A stretch of 64,000 nt of DNA. It comes from Flavobacteriales bacterium. Lineage in GTDB: Bacteria > Bacteroidota > Bacteroidia > Flavobacteriales_F > PHOS-HE28. A program made the position numbers and the translations under genes. Each line of letters begins with the position of its first letter. Positions within the stretch are counted from its first letter, which is position 1. Positions 44,500-52,792 of this stretch are shown one piece after another. The notes beneath the pieces were generated by a model. It ran no database searches, was not told the DNA's origin, and saw only the letters and a program-made list of their open reading frames with translations. The stretch is from assembly GCA_019638085.1 (NCBI GenBank), contig JAHBUL010000001.1, positions 253,630-317,629 on the forward strand, in the 5' to 3' direction.

Positions 44500-45071
44500 T
44501 CCTCATCCACGCGGGTTACACCACCGCTGAGAATGAACTTCATCACTTCGGCGGCCTTGGCATCGATCGGCGTTACGCTTGAAACAGGCACGATGAACAA
44601 ACGACCGCTCCATGCAAAACTATAGGGGACATACACCGCCACATGATCGGCACCGATCCCTATGTGGCGGAGGTCTTCCTGGGTGAGAAAGCCCAGCTGC
44701 CCCAACCCGGAACCGTCCAATGGCGTGATCAATACCGGCCGATCGAATTTTTTCTTACTGCCCACCAAACCTTCCATCAGGTCCTTCAGCGCATCGTAAA
44801 CGGTCTTCAGAAATGGTACGCGGCGCAGCACGTCCTCGAAGATCTCCGCCATACGCTGGTAGAAAAAGGTGGAGCCCAGCCAGCCGATGAGGACAATGCT
44901 CGTTAGCACGATCACAATACCCAACCCCGGTATCTTCACCTGAACGATCTGGTCCAACCAGCGCAACGCTTCGAAGGCCACCACCGAGATCACCGCAACG
45001 GGAACGATCAGTAGCAGGCCGCGGAAGAAATAGCCCAGCAATAGGCGGCCTATGTTCCGATCATCCTTCAT
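44496..45071 (-). CDS. DUF502 family membrane protein
   Basis: 191 residues. Two membrane helices are visible (about LLLGYFFRGLLLIVPVAVIS and LGIVIVLTSIVLIGWLGSTFF). The loop with RVPFLKTVYDALKDL and the C-terminal domain with GLGQLGFLTQED, VAVYVPYSFAWSGRLFIVP are DUF502 hallmarks. The family is widespread and of unknown function. It is translationally coupled to the exported coiled-coil gene. A TACCTTCG box lies 4 nt before the ATG, so this gene may begin its own transcript within the run. Confidence 0.87.
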   Translation of the reverse strand: MKDDRNIGRLLLGYFFRGLLLIVPVAVISVVAFEALRWLDQIVQVKIPGLGIVIVLTSIVLIGWLGSTFFYQRMAEIFEDVLRRVPFLKTVYDALKDLMEGLVGSKKKFDRPVLITPLDGSGLGQLGFLTQEDLRHIGIGADHVAVYVPYSFAWSGRLFIVPVSSVTPIDAKAAEVMKFILSGGVTRVDEE

Positions 45072-45075
45072 GCTG

Positions 45076-45083
45076 CGAAGGTA
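45076..45083 (-). promoter_or_regulatory. -7-like box TACCTTCG close to a start codon
   Basis: Minus strand TACCTTCG-CAGC-ATG. One change from TAnnTTTG. Part of the near-leaderless pattern. Confidence 0.45.
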
Positions 45084-45123
45084 TTCCCGACGGATGTTAT
45101 TTCAACGACAACAAAACGAACCA

Positions 45124-45165
45124 GACTCCCGACTCAAGACTCCCGACTCAAGACTCCTGACTCAA
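45124..45165. repeat. Three 14-bp tandem repeats across a stop codon
   Basis: GACTCCCGACTCAA occurs at 45124 and 45138, and GACTCCTGACTCAA at 45152. The third copy contains the stop codon (45162-45164) of the MmcQ gene. Each unit is itself two half-units of GACTC. A polymorphic tandem repeat is possible. Confidence 0.75.
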
Positions 45166-45521
45166 GACCCCAACCGTCCCAACTCAGCCTGCATCTTTTT
45201 CGGCAGCGAGGCCACCACCAGCACATAGCTGTGGTCCAGCAGTTCACGGACCAAGGCATCCTTCACGCTGCCGTCAGTGGCGACGGAATTCCAATGGACC
45301 TTGCTCATGTGCCAGCCCGGCGTGATGCCTTCATGATGTTCGCGCAGTTCAATGGCCCGTTCCGGATCGCACTTCAGGTTGACCATGGCGAAGGAGTTCA
45401 GGTCAGTGAGCGCGAACATCTTGCCCTTCACCTTGAAAACCAAGGTGTCCGGTCCGAAAGGGGTTTCCTCGGTAACGCCCGGTTTTCCCAAGCAGAGCTC
45501 GCGGAATATTTCGATGTTCAT
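45162..45521 (-). CDS. MmcQ/YjbR family protein
   Basis: 119 residues, matching the small MmcQ/YjbR fold: start MNIEIFRELCLGKPGVTEETPFG, then KMFALTDL, NLKCDPERAIELREHHEGI, PGWHMSKVHWNSV and HSYVLVVASLPKK. Some members are called DNA-binding from structure, but the function is unproven. The start overlaps the cyclase stop as ATGA. The C-terminal end runs into a 14-bp tandem repeat. Confidence 0.9.
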   Translation of the reverse strand: MNIEIFRELCLGKPGVTEETPFGPDTLVFKVKGKMFALTDLNSFAMVNLKCDPERAIELREHHEGITPGWHMSKVHWNSVATDGSVKDALVRELLDHSYVLVVASLPKKMQAELGRLGS

Positions 45522-46279
45522 GTCAATGGGGCATATAGCACGGGCCGGCTCGGTGCTGCATCGTTGATGAAGTGCGGAACCTGTAGTTCCAACAGGTATT
45601 CGCCGTCCTTCACCTCGTTGGGTACGAAGATCATTTCCGTGATCGTGCGGCTGAGATCCGTGCTGCGGGGATGATCCCAGAACGCGTGATGCGCCGCCAA
45701 TTTCCCGTCATCGCGCTCACGGTCCACGCTGGGCAGGTCCAGCAAAAGGTGTTTCACGCCGATGCTGCGCAACCAAGCGCAGGCCTCTGCCGCGATATAG
45801 GGCGGATTGGTGCCCGTCCATTGCCGGATCAGCTTGTCCGGCTCATTGGGCCAAGTGCGGATCACCAACGCCTCAGGAGCACGGTCGTTCACGGTGCTTC
45901 GCAGCAACCCCAACGTGATCACCCGGTCAAGGCCTTCGGCAGTGCGTCGCTCCTCGGGCAGTACGCTGATCAGCTGAGCGGTGAACCAGTAGCGCTGTAA
46001 GATGTTCCCCACAGGATATACCAGCCGGGCAATGTGGCCCACGCTTTCGGTATGTGTGCCATTGCCGTGCGGGTTGAAGGCCACGTCCCGGAAGTTGACC
46101 GGCGCGCCCTCCTGCACGGAGTAGATCTTTTCGCCCTCCTGCACCGGCGTGAACGTGGGCGGACCAACGTGCCAAGCGCGAGGACCCGGGCTCTTCGGAT
46201 CCAAGGGAATGGACAGGTCGATGGGGGCATTGAGCGCGATGCGCCACGTGCGACCTTGGTGGGTGATCTCTGCGATCAT
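45518..46279 (-). CDS. Cyclase family protein (kynurenine formamidase-like)
   Basis: 253 residues. The metal-binding motif NPHGNGTHTESVGH matches the HxGTHxD/E signature of the cyclase/KynB hydrolase family, with a further HH in KLAAHHAFWDHP and TEMIFVPNEV near the end. Relatives hydrolyse N-formylkynurenine or related amides; the substrate here is not known. It lies between hemW and the MmcQ gene with 4-nt overlaps on both sides, so it is part of a tight operon. Confidence 0.85.
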   Translation of the reverse strand: MIAEITHQGRTWRIALNAPIDLSIPLDPKSPGPRAWHVGPPTFTPVQEGEKIYSVQEGAPVNFRDVAFNPHGNGTHTESVGHIARLVYPVGNILQRYWFTAQLISVLPEERRTAEGLDRVITLGLLRSTVNDRAPEALVIRTWPNEPDKLIRQWTGTNPPYIAAEACAWLRSIGVKHLLLDLPSVDRERDDGKLAAHHAFWDHPRSTDLSRTITEMIFVPNEVKDGEYLLELQVPHFINDAAPSRPVLYAPLT

Positions 46280-47397
46280 GGTCCGGGAATGAAGAGGTCC
46301 GAAGCAATGCGGTCGGCGAAGTTCCTGCCTTTGGGTGTCAGGATCAAACGACCGTCGCGGACCTCGATCTCATCCAGCGCAAGATAGCGTTCAATGGCTT
46401 TGGAATTCATGGTGCGGAAATCCTCGCCCAGTTGCAAGAGTTCCACACCCCAGATGGTGCGCAGGCCGGTGAACAGGCGTTCATTGATGCGTTGCACCGG
46501 GGTGAGGTTTTCTTCCTCCCAGAACCGCTCACCCTTTTCCACGCCCATGGCATAGCGCACATTGTTGGCCACGTTCCAGCGGCGCTGGTCGCCATTGAAC
46601 GAATGCGCCGCAGGCCCGATGCCGAGGTAGGGCACGCCCTGCCAGTAGCTTGTATTGTGCTTCGCGAAATGGCCCTCCTTGCCGAAGTTGCTGATCTCGT
46701 ACTGCACCAATCCGGCCTTCGCCACCCGCGCGATCCCATGTTCGAACTGCGCGGCCTGCTCCTCATCATTCGCCGGAACGATGCGCCCCGTTTGCACCTG
46801 CTTGTGCAGGGCCGTGCGCGATTCCACCGTGAGGCAGTAGGCCGAAAGATGAGGCAGACCATGGTCCAGCGCGATGGTGAGCTGTTCGTCCCATTCCGCC
46901 AGCACCATGCCCGGCAGCCCGTAGATCAGGTCGATGGTCCAACTGGCAAAACCGGCCTCTGCAACCTGTTTGATCGCCTCGAGTGATTGCGCCGCATTGT
47001 GCGCACGGCCCATCCACTGTAGCCGCTCTTCCCGGAAGCTCTGCACGCCCAAGCTCACGCGGGTGATGCCGATGTCGCGCCACGCCGCCAGCACTGCCTC
47101 CGAAATATCATCCGGATTGGCCTCAATGGTGATCTCCGCATCGGATTCAACAGTGGTAAGAGAACGAGCTTCTTCAAGCAAGGTGCGGAGCTCCTGCGGA
47201 GAAAGTAAGCTGGGTGTGCCACCGCCGAAATAGATGGAACCCAATGCAGCGCCGTTGAGTTCAGCGATGCGCGAGCGGAGTTCGGCAGCCATCGCCGCCA
47301 GCACCCGATCCTTCGTTGCCAATGAAGTGCTGAAGTGGAAGTCGCAATACACGCAGGCCTTGCGACAGAACGGGATATGGAAATAGAGGCCAGCCAA
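46276..47397 (-). CDS. hemW: Radical SAM haem chaperone HemW
   Basis: 373 residues. Start AGLYFHIPFCRKACVYCDFH gives the 4Fe-4S motif CxxxCxxC plus the family's extra Cys-free variant residues. The SAM-binding GGGTPSLL, IEANPDDIS, RVSLGVQSF, DLIYGLPG and NFGKEGHFAKHNTSYW motifs identify HemW rather than the anaerobic oxidase HemN. It binds haem and likely delivers it to client proteins. The start is a TTG at 47397; no ATG gives a plausible N-terminus. It is first in the hemW-cyclase-MmcQ operon. Confidence 0.93.
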   Translation of the reverse strand: MAGLYFHIPFCRKACVYCDFHFSTSLATKDRVLAAMAAELRSRIAELNGAALGSIYFGGGTPSLLSPQELRTLLEEARSLTTVESDAEITIEANPDDISEAVLAAWRDIGITRVSLGVQSFREERLQWMGRAHNAAQSLEAIKQVAEAGFASWTIDLIYGLPGMVLAEWDEQLTIALDHGLPHLSAYCLTVESRTALHKQVQTGRIVPANDEEQAAQFEHGIARVAKAGLVQYEISNFGKEGHFAKHNTSYWQGVPYLGIGPAAHSFNGDQRRWNVANNVRYAMGVEKGERFWEEENLTPVQRINERLFTGLRTIWGVELLQLGEDFRTMNSKAIERYLALDEIEVRDGRLILTPKGRNFADRIASDLFIPGP

Positions 47398-47486
47398 AGG
47401 ACGGTAGATGCAATTGCGATGCGCAAGAGCTTGCTCTGCAAAGGTCGGATGAAATCAACCTGGTCAAGCATTACTCGCCTTCTCTG

Positions 47487-47512
47487 GATAGCGCTCGCGT
47501 GTCCCCAGTGCT
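47487..47512. repeat. REP element 1 (degenerate), left of the RAYT gene
   Basis: GATAGCGCTCGCGTGT followed by a diverged second arm (CCCCAGTGC). It has the same orientation as the copy at 47526. Confidence 0.7.
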
Positions 47513-47525
47513 GCTCACCCCGATC

Positions 47526-47550
47526 GATAGCGCTCGCGTGTCGCGAGTGC
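47526..47550. repeat. REP element 2, left of the RAYT gene
   Basis: GATA followed by a near-perfect hairpin: GCGCTCGCG, loop TGT, CGCGAGTGC, with one G-T pair. It lies 24 nt upstream of the transposase start. A GATA (GTAG-like) head next to the palindrome is the typical organisation of REPs recognised by RAYTs. Confidence 0.85.
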
Positions 47551-47573
47551 CCCAATTCCCATACCTTCATCCG

Positions 47574-48104
47574 ATGTCTGAACGTCGAAAAGCGAACGTC
47601 CAAGGCGCAGCCTATTTCGTGACCTTCACCGTTCTTGGATGGGTGGATGTGTTCACGCGCAAAGTGCTTGCCGAGGAGTTGATCAAGAACATCCAGTACA
47701 GCCAACACAACAAAGGACTGCGGGTCTTTGCTTATGTGATCATGTCAAATCACGTTCACATGATCGTACAAAGGGAAGGCGGAACCCTTGCCGAATGGAT
47801 TCGTGACTTCAAAAGCTTCACTGCGAAACGGATCATCCACTTGATCGAAACGCACCCCGACGAGAGCAGAAGGGACTGGCTCTTGACCTATTTCAGGGAA
47901 CAGGGAAAACTTACGGCCCAAAGCAGGGAGTATGCGTTCTGGGCGAAGACCAACCATCCTACCGAACTCTTCACGCAGCTGTTCTATGATCAAAAGGCAC
48001 GGTACATCCACATGAATCCGGTGGTCGCGGGGATCGTTACGCAGCCTGAACACTACTTGCTTAGTAGTGCGCATCCGGATGGGCCATTGCAGTTGAATGC
48101 GTAG
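47574..48104 (+). CDS. REP-associated tyrosine transposase (RAYT, Y1/IS200-like)
   Basis: 176 residues from the ATG at 47574 (MSERRKANVQGAAYFVTFTV); an in-frame opening from 47499 runs back through a REP and is rejected. HUH motif MSNHVHMIV (H60, H62) and the nucleophilic tyrosine in ARYIHMNPVVAGIV (Y144) followed by N-P are those of RAYTs. These single-domain nucleases cut REP palindromes and are thought to spread them; they are domesticated relatives of IS200/IS605 transposases. The gene is flanked by five REP copies, supporting activity. It interrupts an otherwise housekeeping minus-strand region. Confidence 0.93.
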   Translation: MSERRKANVQGAAYFVTFTVLGWVDVFTRKVLAEELIKNIQYSQHNKGLRVFAYVIMSNHVHMIVQREGGTLAEWIRDFKSFTAKRIIHLIETHPDESRRDWLLTYFREQGKLTAQSREYAFWAKTNHPTELFTQLFYDQKARYIHMNPVVAGIVTQPEHYLLSSAHPDGPLQLNA

Positions 48105-48120
48105 GATCGGTGCGTGGAGG

Positions 48121-48141
48121 GCACTCGCGACACGCGAGCGC
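48121..48141. repeat. REP element 3, right of the RAYT gene
   Basis: Full hairpin in inverted orientation relative to the left copies: GCACTCGCG, ACA, CGCGAGCGC. It lies 17 nt after the transposase stop. Confidence 0.85.
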
Positions 48142-48160
48142 CGACTGAGCGGGTTGGGTG

Positions 48161-48176
48161 GCACTCGCGACACGCG
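48161..48176. repeat. REP element 4 (truncated)
   Basis: GCACTCGCGACACGCG, the first three quarters of the inverted-orientation REP, cut before the end of the second arm. Confidence 0.7.
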
Positions 48177-48198
48177 CCGATCATAGGCCCGCATGTGG

Positions 48199-48223
48199 GA
48201 TAGCGCTCGCGTGTCGCGAGTGC
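48199..48223. repeat. REP element 5, beside the histidine kinase gene
   Basis: GATA plus the full hairpin, in the same orientation as the left-side copies. Together with element 4 it makes an inverted REP pair. It lies 14 nt past the stop of the minus-strand kinase gene and could shape that transcript's 3' end. Confidence 0.85.
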
Positions 48224-48236
48224 GCATTCCGCGAAT

Positions 48237-49742
48237 TCAAGCCCGCAACGAGATCCTGAACGTCGTCCCTCTGCCAATAGCTGAGCGCTTCACGAAGATC
48301 TTGCCCTTGTGGTAGGTTTCCATGATCCGCTTGGTGAGCGAAAGGCCTAGGCCCCAGCCGCGCTTCTTGGTGGTGAATCCCGGTTGGAACACGGTTTTCA
48401 TCTGAGCGCTCGGTATGCCTTTCCCTGTATCGGTCACATCCACATGCACTTCATTGCCGTCCTTCTCGGTGGTGATGGTGATGCTGCCTTCCCCTTCCAT
48501 GGCATCCACAGCGTTGCGGATCAAGTTCTCCAGGACCCAGCTGAAGAGCGCGCGGTTCAACGGGACCGTGAGCTCGGGATCAGCAGGTGGAACCACTTCG
48601 AACTTCACGCGAGCAGGTAGCCGCGGCCGGAGGTATTGCACCGTGTCCCGAAGCGTTTGGTCAATGTTCTCAGGTACAAGGTCGGGCGTGGAGCCGATCT
48701 TGCTGAAGCGCTCGGTGATCATCTCCAAGCGTCCCACGTCCTTGCGCATTTCCGTGACGGCAGCGGGATCGGCGCCACCCTCATGCAGGAGTTCCATCCA
48801 CGCCATCAACGAGCTGAGCGGCGTGCCGAGCTGGTGCGCCGTCTCCTTGGCCATGCCCACCCAAACCTGGTTCTGCTCCGCATTGCGGAAGAGGCTGAAC
48901 AGCGCGTAGCTCACCAGCAGGAACAGTCCGATGATGATCAGTTGCACGTACGGGAAGTAGCGCAACTGCGTGATCACGCGGCTTTCCTCGTAGAAGATGT
49001 AGTTGCGGCCGCGCCCGGCGAGTGATACCTCGATGGGCGGATTGGCTTGGGCCATCGCGTTGATCCGGTTTGCCAACTTCGCAGGGTTTCCAATGATCTC
49101 CGCATCGATGTTGCTATGTTCGATCACCTGCGTGCGCGTGCTATCCGTGTAGATCACGGGCACTGCTGCGGTGTTCATCACGGTCTCGCTGATGAAGCTG
49201 CGGATGATGTTATCCATCACCTGCTTCAATTCGGTCACGATGCGTGAATCGGTGTAGTGAAGGTATTGCTTGTGGTCGCCGAACAGCGTGATCGGAATGG
49301 GCGCGTGGAGCGCATCCATGCGCTTCACTTCGGCACGCAGGGAGTCGGGGTTGCTCTCAATGTGGCGATCCAAGTTCCGGTTGGCAGTGGGGCGGCCCTT
49401 CTCATCGGTGATGATCACCGGGATGGTGGTGTTGTCACTTACCACTTTAAGGTAGAAGCTGAGGTCGTTCACGTCATCACTGGCTAAATGGACCTGCGCA
49501 TCCGCCCACAGTTCCACGCGCTTGCGTTCCTCTTCGCGGAGCCGGTGGAAGAGCGAGTCGGTGTAGTTCACCAATTGCGCGCGGTTCCGGACGGCCTCGG
49601 CCCACAACTCCACCTTGCGACGCTCTTCCTGCCGCACCTTGTTCACGATCCGGCTGCTGTACCACAGCGAGGCCCCCACGATGGTCATGGCCACCAGTGC
49701 GAGCACGAGTTTCCAGCGTTGTTTCCGGGAGTAGAGGTTCAT
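48237..49742 (-). CDS. Membrane sensor histidine kinase
   Basis: 501 residues. TM1 (about 12-30) and TM2 (~260-282, YVQLIIIGLFLLVSYALFSLF) enclose a periplasmic sensor region beginning with a duplicated charged segment (EERRKVELWAEAV and EERKRVELWADAQ). The H-box is AHQLGTPLSSL with H303, the Bacteroidota-style variant of HEIKNPL. The ATPase domain has the N-box LENLIRNAVDAM, G1 DTGKGIP and G2 GWGLGLSL. It should autophosphorylate and pass phosphate to a response regulator, but none is encoded nearby, so it is an orphan here. Its signal is unknown. Confidence 0.9.
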   Translation of the reverse strand: MNLYSRKQRWKLVLALVAMTIVGASLWYSSRIVNKVRQEERRKVELWAEAVRNRAQLVNYTDSLFHRLREEERKRVELWADAQVHLASDDVNDLSFYLKVVSDNTTIPVIITDEKGRPTANRNLDRHIESNPDSLRAEVKRMDALHAPIPITLFGDHKQYLHYTDSRIVTELKQVMDNIIRSFISETVMNTAAVPVIYTDSTRTQVIEHSNIDAEIIGNPAKLANRINAMAQANPPIEVSLAGRGRNYIFYEESRVITQLRYFPYVQLIIIGLFLLVSYALFSLFRNAEQNQVWVGMAKETAHQLGTPLSSLMAWMELLHEGGADPAAVTEMRKDVGRLEMITERFSKIGSTPDLVPENIDQTLRDTVQYLRPRLPARVKFEVVPPADPELTVPLNRALFSWVLENLIRNAVDAMEGEGSITITTEKDGNEVHVDVTDTGKGIPSAQMKTVFQPGFTTKKRGWGLGLSLTKRIMETYHKGKIFVKRSAIGRGTTFRISLRA

Positions 49743-49768
49743 AATTCCGCGTGCAAGTTCGGGTTTAT

Positions 49769-49873
49769 GGAACGCAGATGACGCAGATGGAGCGGATCGT
49801 CGCTGATTGGGTTTTATTGCAGCCGTTGCCCTTCAGATCTGCGCTTATCTGCTTTATCAGCGGTATCAGCGTT
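49769..49873. repeat. Imperfect 105-bp palindrome with CGCAGAT/CGCTGAT units
   Basis: GGAACGCAGATGACGCAGAT on the left and the reverse complement of a similar sequence (GAACGCTGATACCGCTGAT) on the right, with more degenerate CGCNGAT units between. It fills the gap between the AsmA-like gene and the kinase gene, both on the minus strand. It resembles a dispersed intergenic element rather than a terminator. Confidence 0.5.
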
Positions 49874-49888
49874 CTATCCAACACACCT

Positions 49889-52567
49889 TCACTCCAAGCC
49901 GATGATCACCGGAGGCTCATCCTTTTCACCTTTCTGCAGGAGGCGGCCCAAGCCCTTTTTCGGTTTGGGTGCCGGTGGAGGTGGACTGGCCGCTGGTTCC
50001 CCGAAGTCCACGGTGACCTTGCCTTGTTGCGGTGCGGGTGTTGCGGCGGAAGCGGTCTTGTCACCCGTTACGATACCCTTGAGGATGCCCTTCAACTGAG
50101 TGGTCTCCTCTTTCATGCGCTCCTTGCGGCGCGCGGCGGCCATGGCGCCATCAGTTCCGAACTGAAGGTTGTCAGTGGTGCCGTACATGTGAAGGAAGAT
50201 CCGTAAGCCCGTGCCATCGTCGATGATCGGCCCGAACTCATCACCTCCGCTTTGTGCCGTGCGGAACAGGTCGCCCAGGCGAAAATTCAGGTGGTCGTCC
50301 ACTGCACCATCGAAACCATGGCTGCCGCTTACTTCCATGTCCATCACCGAGCTGCTCACCGTCATCAAAGGCAGATGCACAGAACGGTCCTTGATCTCGA
50401 TGCGGTTCTCCAGCTTCGCGAAGGTGACGTGCTTCAGTTGCTTCCGCAGGGCATCGGTGTCCACGAATGCCGCAGTGAGCTTGTTCTGGTGCAGGTAGTC
50501 GGCCACCTGCATCAGGGAAGCATGGCCGTTGAGCTCGCCATTCAGGAGCGTGATATCGGCCACGCAATACAGCTTGTCTTGGTCAAGGCTGAAATCCGGG
50601 CGTAGGGGTGCGGTGAACGTGAGCTGCGCATCCCCGTGGCCCTTCACATGTGCCGAGGTGATGAAGGTCTGTCCGAAGTTCTGGAACTCCGCGAACAGGG
50701 TGGTCACATTGATCCCCTTCAGGTCAGCCGTTACGGTGAGCGGATAGGCTGGCGCAGGCCGGGCATCCAGCTTCAGGCTTCCGTTCACGGTGCCTTCCGC
50801 CGTGCGGAAGCGGAGCGGCTCAAGTGCGAGCCGTTGGCCATCCATCCGCAGATTGCAGGTGATATCCTTGGCATGGAACTCTTCCATTTTCAGCTCTCCG
50901 ATTGCAGCCTGGAGGTCCAGGTCGATCTGCGCCGGCAGGGTGAATGCGTAGGCAGTTCCTGCTTTAGCGGTTGTGGTGGATGGCTTCGTAGTTGGCTTAC
51001 TTTCCAGCAAGGAGGCCAGATCGATCGATGGTGAACTTCCCTTGGCTTCGATGGTGAGGCGCTGATCCTTGAAGAGCGCATAGGGCATCAGGTTGCGCAG
51101 CCTGCCGGTAAGTTCCATGGCATTGCCCTGCAGATCGAAGCGGAGACCATGCACCAAGGCATCGTTTCCTTCCAGCGCCAGCTCGGCGTTAAGCTCCGAG
51201 ACGCGATGCCGCAAGCCCTTCATCTTCAAGCTGGCATCCTTCAGCTTCACGCTACCGGTGATGGCCAAGCCATGCAGGTCCGCCGCCTTGAAATCCTCCA
51301 CATCGCGAAGCCTTCCTTGTATGTGGGCCTGGGCCTTCATGTTGCCAGTGACCTGCTCCAAGGTGTCCAGGCCCACGAAGCGGATGAGGTCGGCGAGGCC
51401 AAGGTCGGCATGAAAGTCCGCGATGAGCTTGGCGTTCTTCAGTCCGGTGAGTTCCATGGTGCCACCGACCGGGCCGGAAGGTGAGCTGGCGGAGAAATGC
51501 TTTACCAAGAGCTTGCTCGGTGCCCACTTTGGCGTGAAGTCGGCGGAAAATTCACCTTGCACCTTGCGGAATACCGTGCCCGAAGCGAGCTCCGTAAAAC
51601 GGCCATCACGCAGCTTCATGCCCATGGAGAGCGAAGGTCCGGGTGCTTCCAGCGGTCCGGCATAGTGAATGGCGAGGTCTGCATTGCCGGCCATGCCGTA
51701 ACGGCGCATGGTCCTGCGCAAATTCTCCGGTAGGAGCTGCACCACGCTGGCGAGGTCCAGTCCAAAGCCATTGGCGCGCAATTCCAGCACGTCGCCGGAT
51801 CTCCCGGGCGTGATGGACATGGTCACGTTCAAGGGGGTTTTCCCAAAAAGCAGTTCCCCTTTTTCAATATGGAATCCGTTCGTTTCGCTGCCGAAGACCA
51901 TGGAAAGATCCACCATGGCTTTCCGGTCGGCGAGGAGCACACCGTCCTTGTCGTTCCAATGCCGCAGCCAGAGGTCGCCTTTGGTGGTGAGCGTGGAGCG
52001 CGCATCGCGGAAGCGCCCACCCAAAGAGAGCTTGTTGCTGCTGAAGGCGATGTCCAGCGCGGAACGGTCATCGCGGAAGCGACCGGCAAGCCCATCGAAG
52101 GTCACGCGGCGAAGCGCGATATCGGTGCCACTCCCACCTGTAGTGGCACTGGTGTCGGCTTTCCAGACCTCCCAGTTGCCATTCCCGTTGGCATCCAGCC
52201 CCGGATAGAGTTTCACGCCCGTGCCGTGAAGTTCGCGCACGGTATGGTCACCGGTGAACAGGGAGAACAAGCTGAATTCGAGGTAGAGGTCCTTGGCATA
52301 GAGCAGGGTGTCCGGCTCTTTTCCATCGGTGCGTACCTCCTGCATGTAGGCATCGCGAATGCGCAGGGAGGCCTGCGGGAAGCGCTTGATCAATGTGAGC
52401 TCGATGCCGTTCTGGTGCAGCGGTGCTGTGAGATGTGTGTTCAGTTCCGCCACCAGCTTGGCCTTCACTTCATCCTGGAAGAAATAGGCGACCAAGGACA
52501 ACGCCAGCAAGACCACGGCAACGGTGGCCATGGCGATCAGCACGAAGCGGCGAAGTAGGCGTAACAT
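49889..52567 (-). CDS. AsmA family protein
   Basis: 892 residues from the ATG at 52567 (MLRLLRRFV); a TTG two codons upstream is the alternative. A single N-terminal membrane helix (VLIAMATVAVVLLALSLVAYFF) is followed by a long beta-rich body typical of AsmA/YhdP-type proteins: HQNGIELTLIKRFPQASLRIRDAYM near the start, then AsmA C-terminal-like repeats such as LTVTADLKGINVTTLFAEFQNFG and NRIEIKDRSVHLPLMTVSSSVMDMEVSGSH. The tail is Pro-rich with PPPPAPKPKKG. Members bridge the inner and outer membranes and may move phospholipids; this is by homology. A GACCTTG box lies 3 nt before the ATG. Confidence 0.85.
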   Translation of the reverse strand: MLRLLRRFVLIAMATVAVVLLALSLVAYFFQDEVKAKLVAELNTHLTAPLHQNGIELTLIKRFPQASLRIRDAYMQEVRTDGKEPDTLLYAKDLYLEFSLFSLFTGDHTVRELHGTGVKLYPGLDANGNGNWEVWKADTSATTGGSGTDIALRRVTFDGLAGRFRDDRSALDIAFSSNKLSLGGRFRDARSTLTTKGDLWLRHWNDKDGVLLADRKAMVDLSMVFGSETNGFHIEKGELLFGKTPLNVTMSITPGRSGDVLELRANGFGLDLASVVQLLPENLRRTMRRYGMAGNADLAIHYAGPLEAPGPSLSMGMKLRDGRFTELASGTVFRKVQGEFSADFTPKWAPSKLLVKHFSASSPSGPVGGTMELTGLKNAKLIADFHADLGLADLIRFVGLDTLEQVTGNMKAQAHIQGRLRDVEDFKAADLHGLAITGSVKLKDASLKMKGLRHRVSELNAELALEGNDALVHGLRFDLQGNAMELTGRLRNLMPYALFKDQRLTIEAKGSSPSIDLASLLESKPTTKPSTTTAKAGTAYAFTLPAQIDLDLQAAIGELKMEEFHAKDITCNLRMDGQRLALEPLRFRTAEGTVNGSLKLDARPAPAYPLTVTADLKGINVTTLFAEFQNFGQTFITSAHVKGHGDAQLTFTAPLRPDFSLDQDKLYCVADITLLNGELNGHASLMQVADYLHQNKLTAAFVDTDALRKQLKHVTFAKLENRIEIKDRSVHLPLMTVSSSVMDMEVSGSHGFDGAVDDHLNFRLGDLFRTAQSGGDEFGPIIDDGTGLRIFLHMYGTTDNLQFGTDGAMAAARRKERMKEETTQLKGILKGIVTGDKTASAATPAPQQGKVTVDFGEPAASPPPPAPKPKKGLGRLLQKGEKDEPPVIIGLE

Positions 52568-52780
52568 GGGCAAGGTCGAAAATTACCGGAAAGCGGTACT
52601 GGGCGGGAGTACGCCAGCCGTGGATCGTCCACAGGTGACTGTTGACCATGAACGCGAAAGACGTGCCGGAAGTGTGGAAGAGCTCAAGCGGTCGGCAGTC
52701 AACGCATGAATGATCGCTTGGTCAAGGAGGCGGGAGGTGCAGGCGGCCAGCTGGTTGAATAGGAAAGCTCGCTCAAGCCC

Positions 52781-52788
52781 GACCTTTG
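52781..52788 (+). promoter_or_regulatory. -7-like box GACCTTTG close to a start codon
   Basis: GACCTTTG-CACC-ATG, only the first base off TAnnTTTG. Nearly identical to the arrangement at 37013. Confidence 0.45.
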
Positions 52789-52792
52789 CACC

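Noticed and set aside
45124..45165. Tandem repeats as a CRISPR array
   Set aside because: Units are 14 nt and contiguous, with no spacers and no cas genes nearby.
47487..48225. Full IS200/IS605 insertion sequence
   Set aside because: No TnpB, no flanking IS ends; the palindromes are multiple short REPs and the protein has the RAYT pattern.
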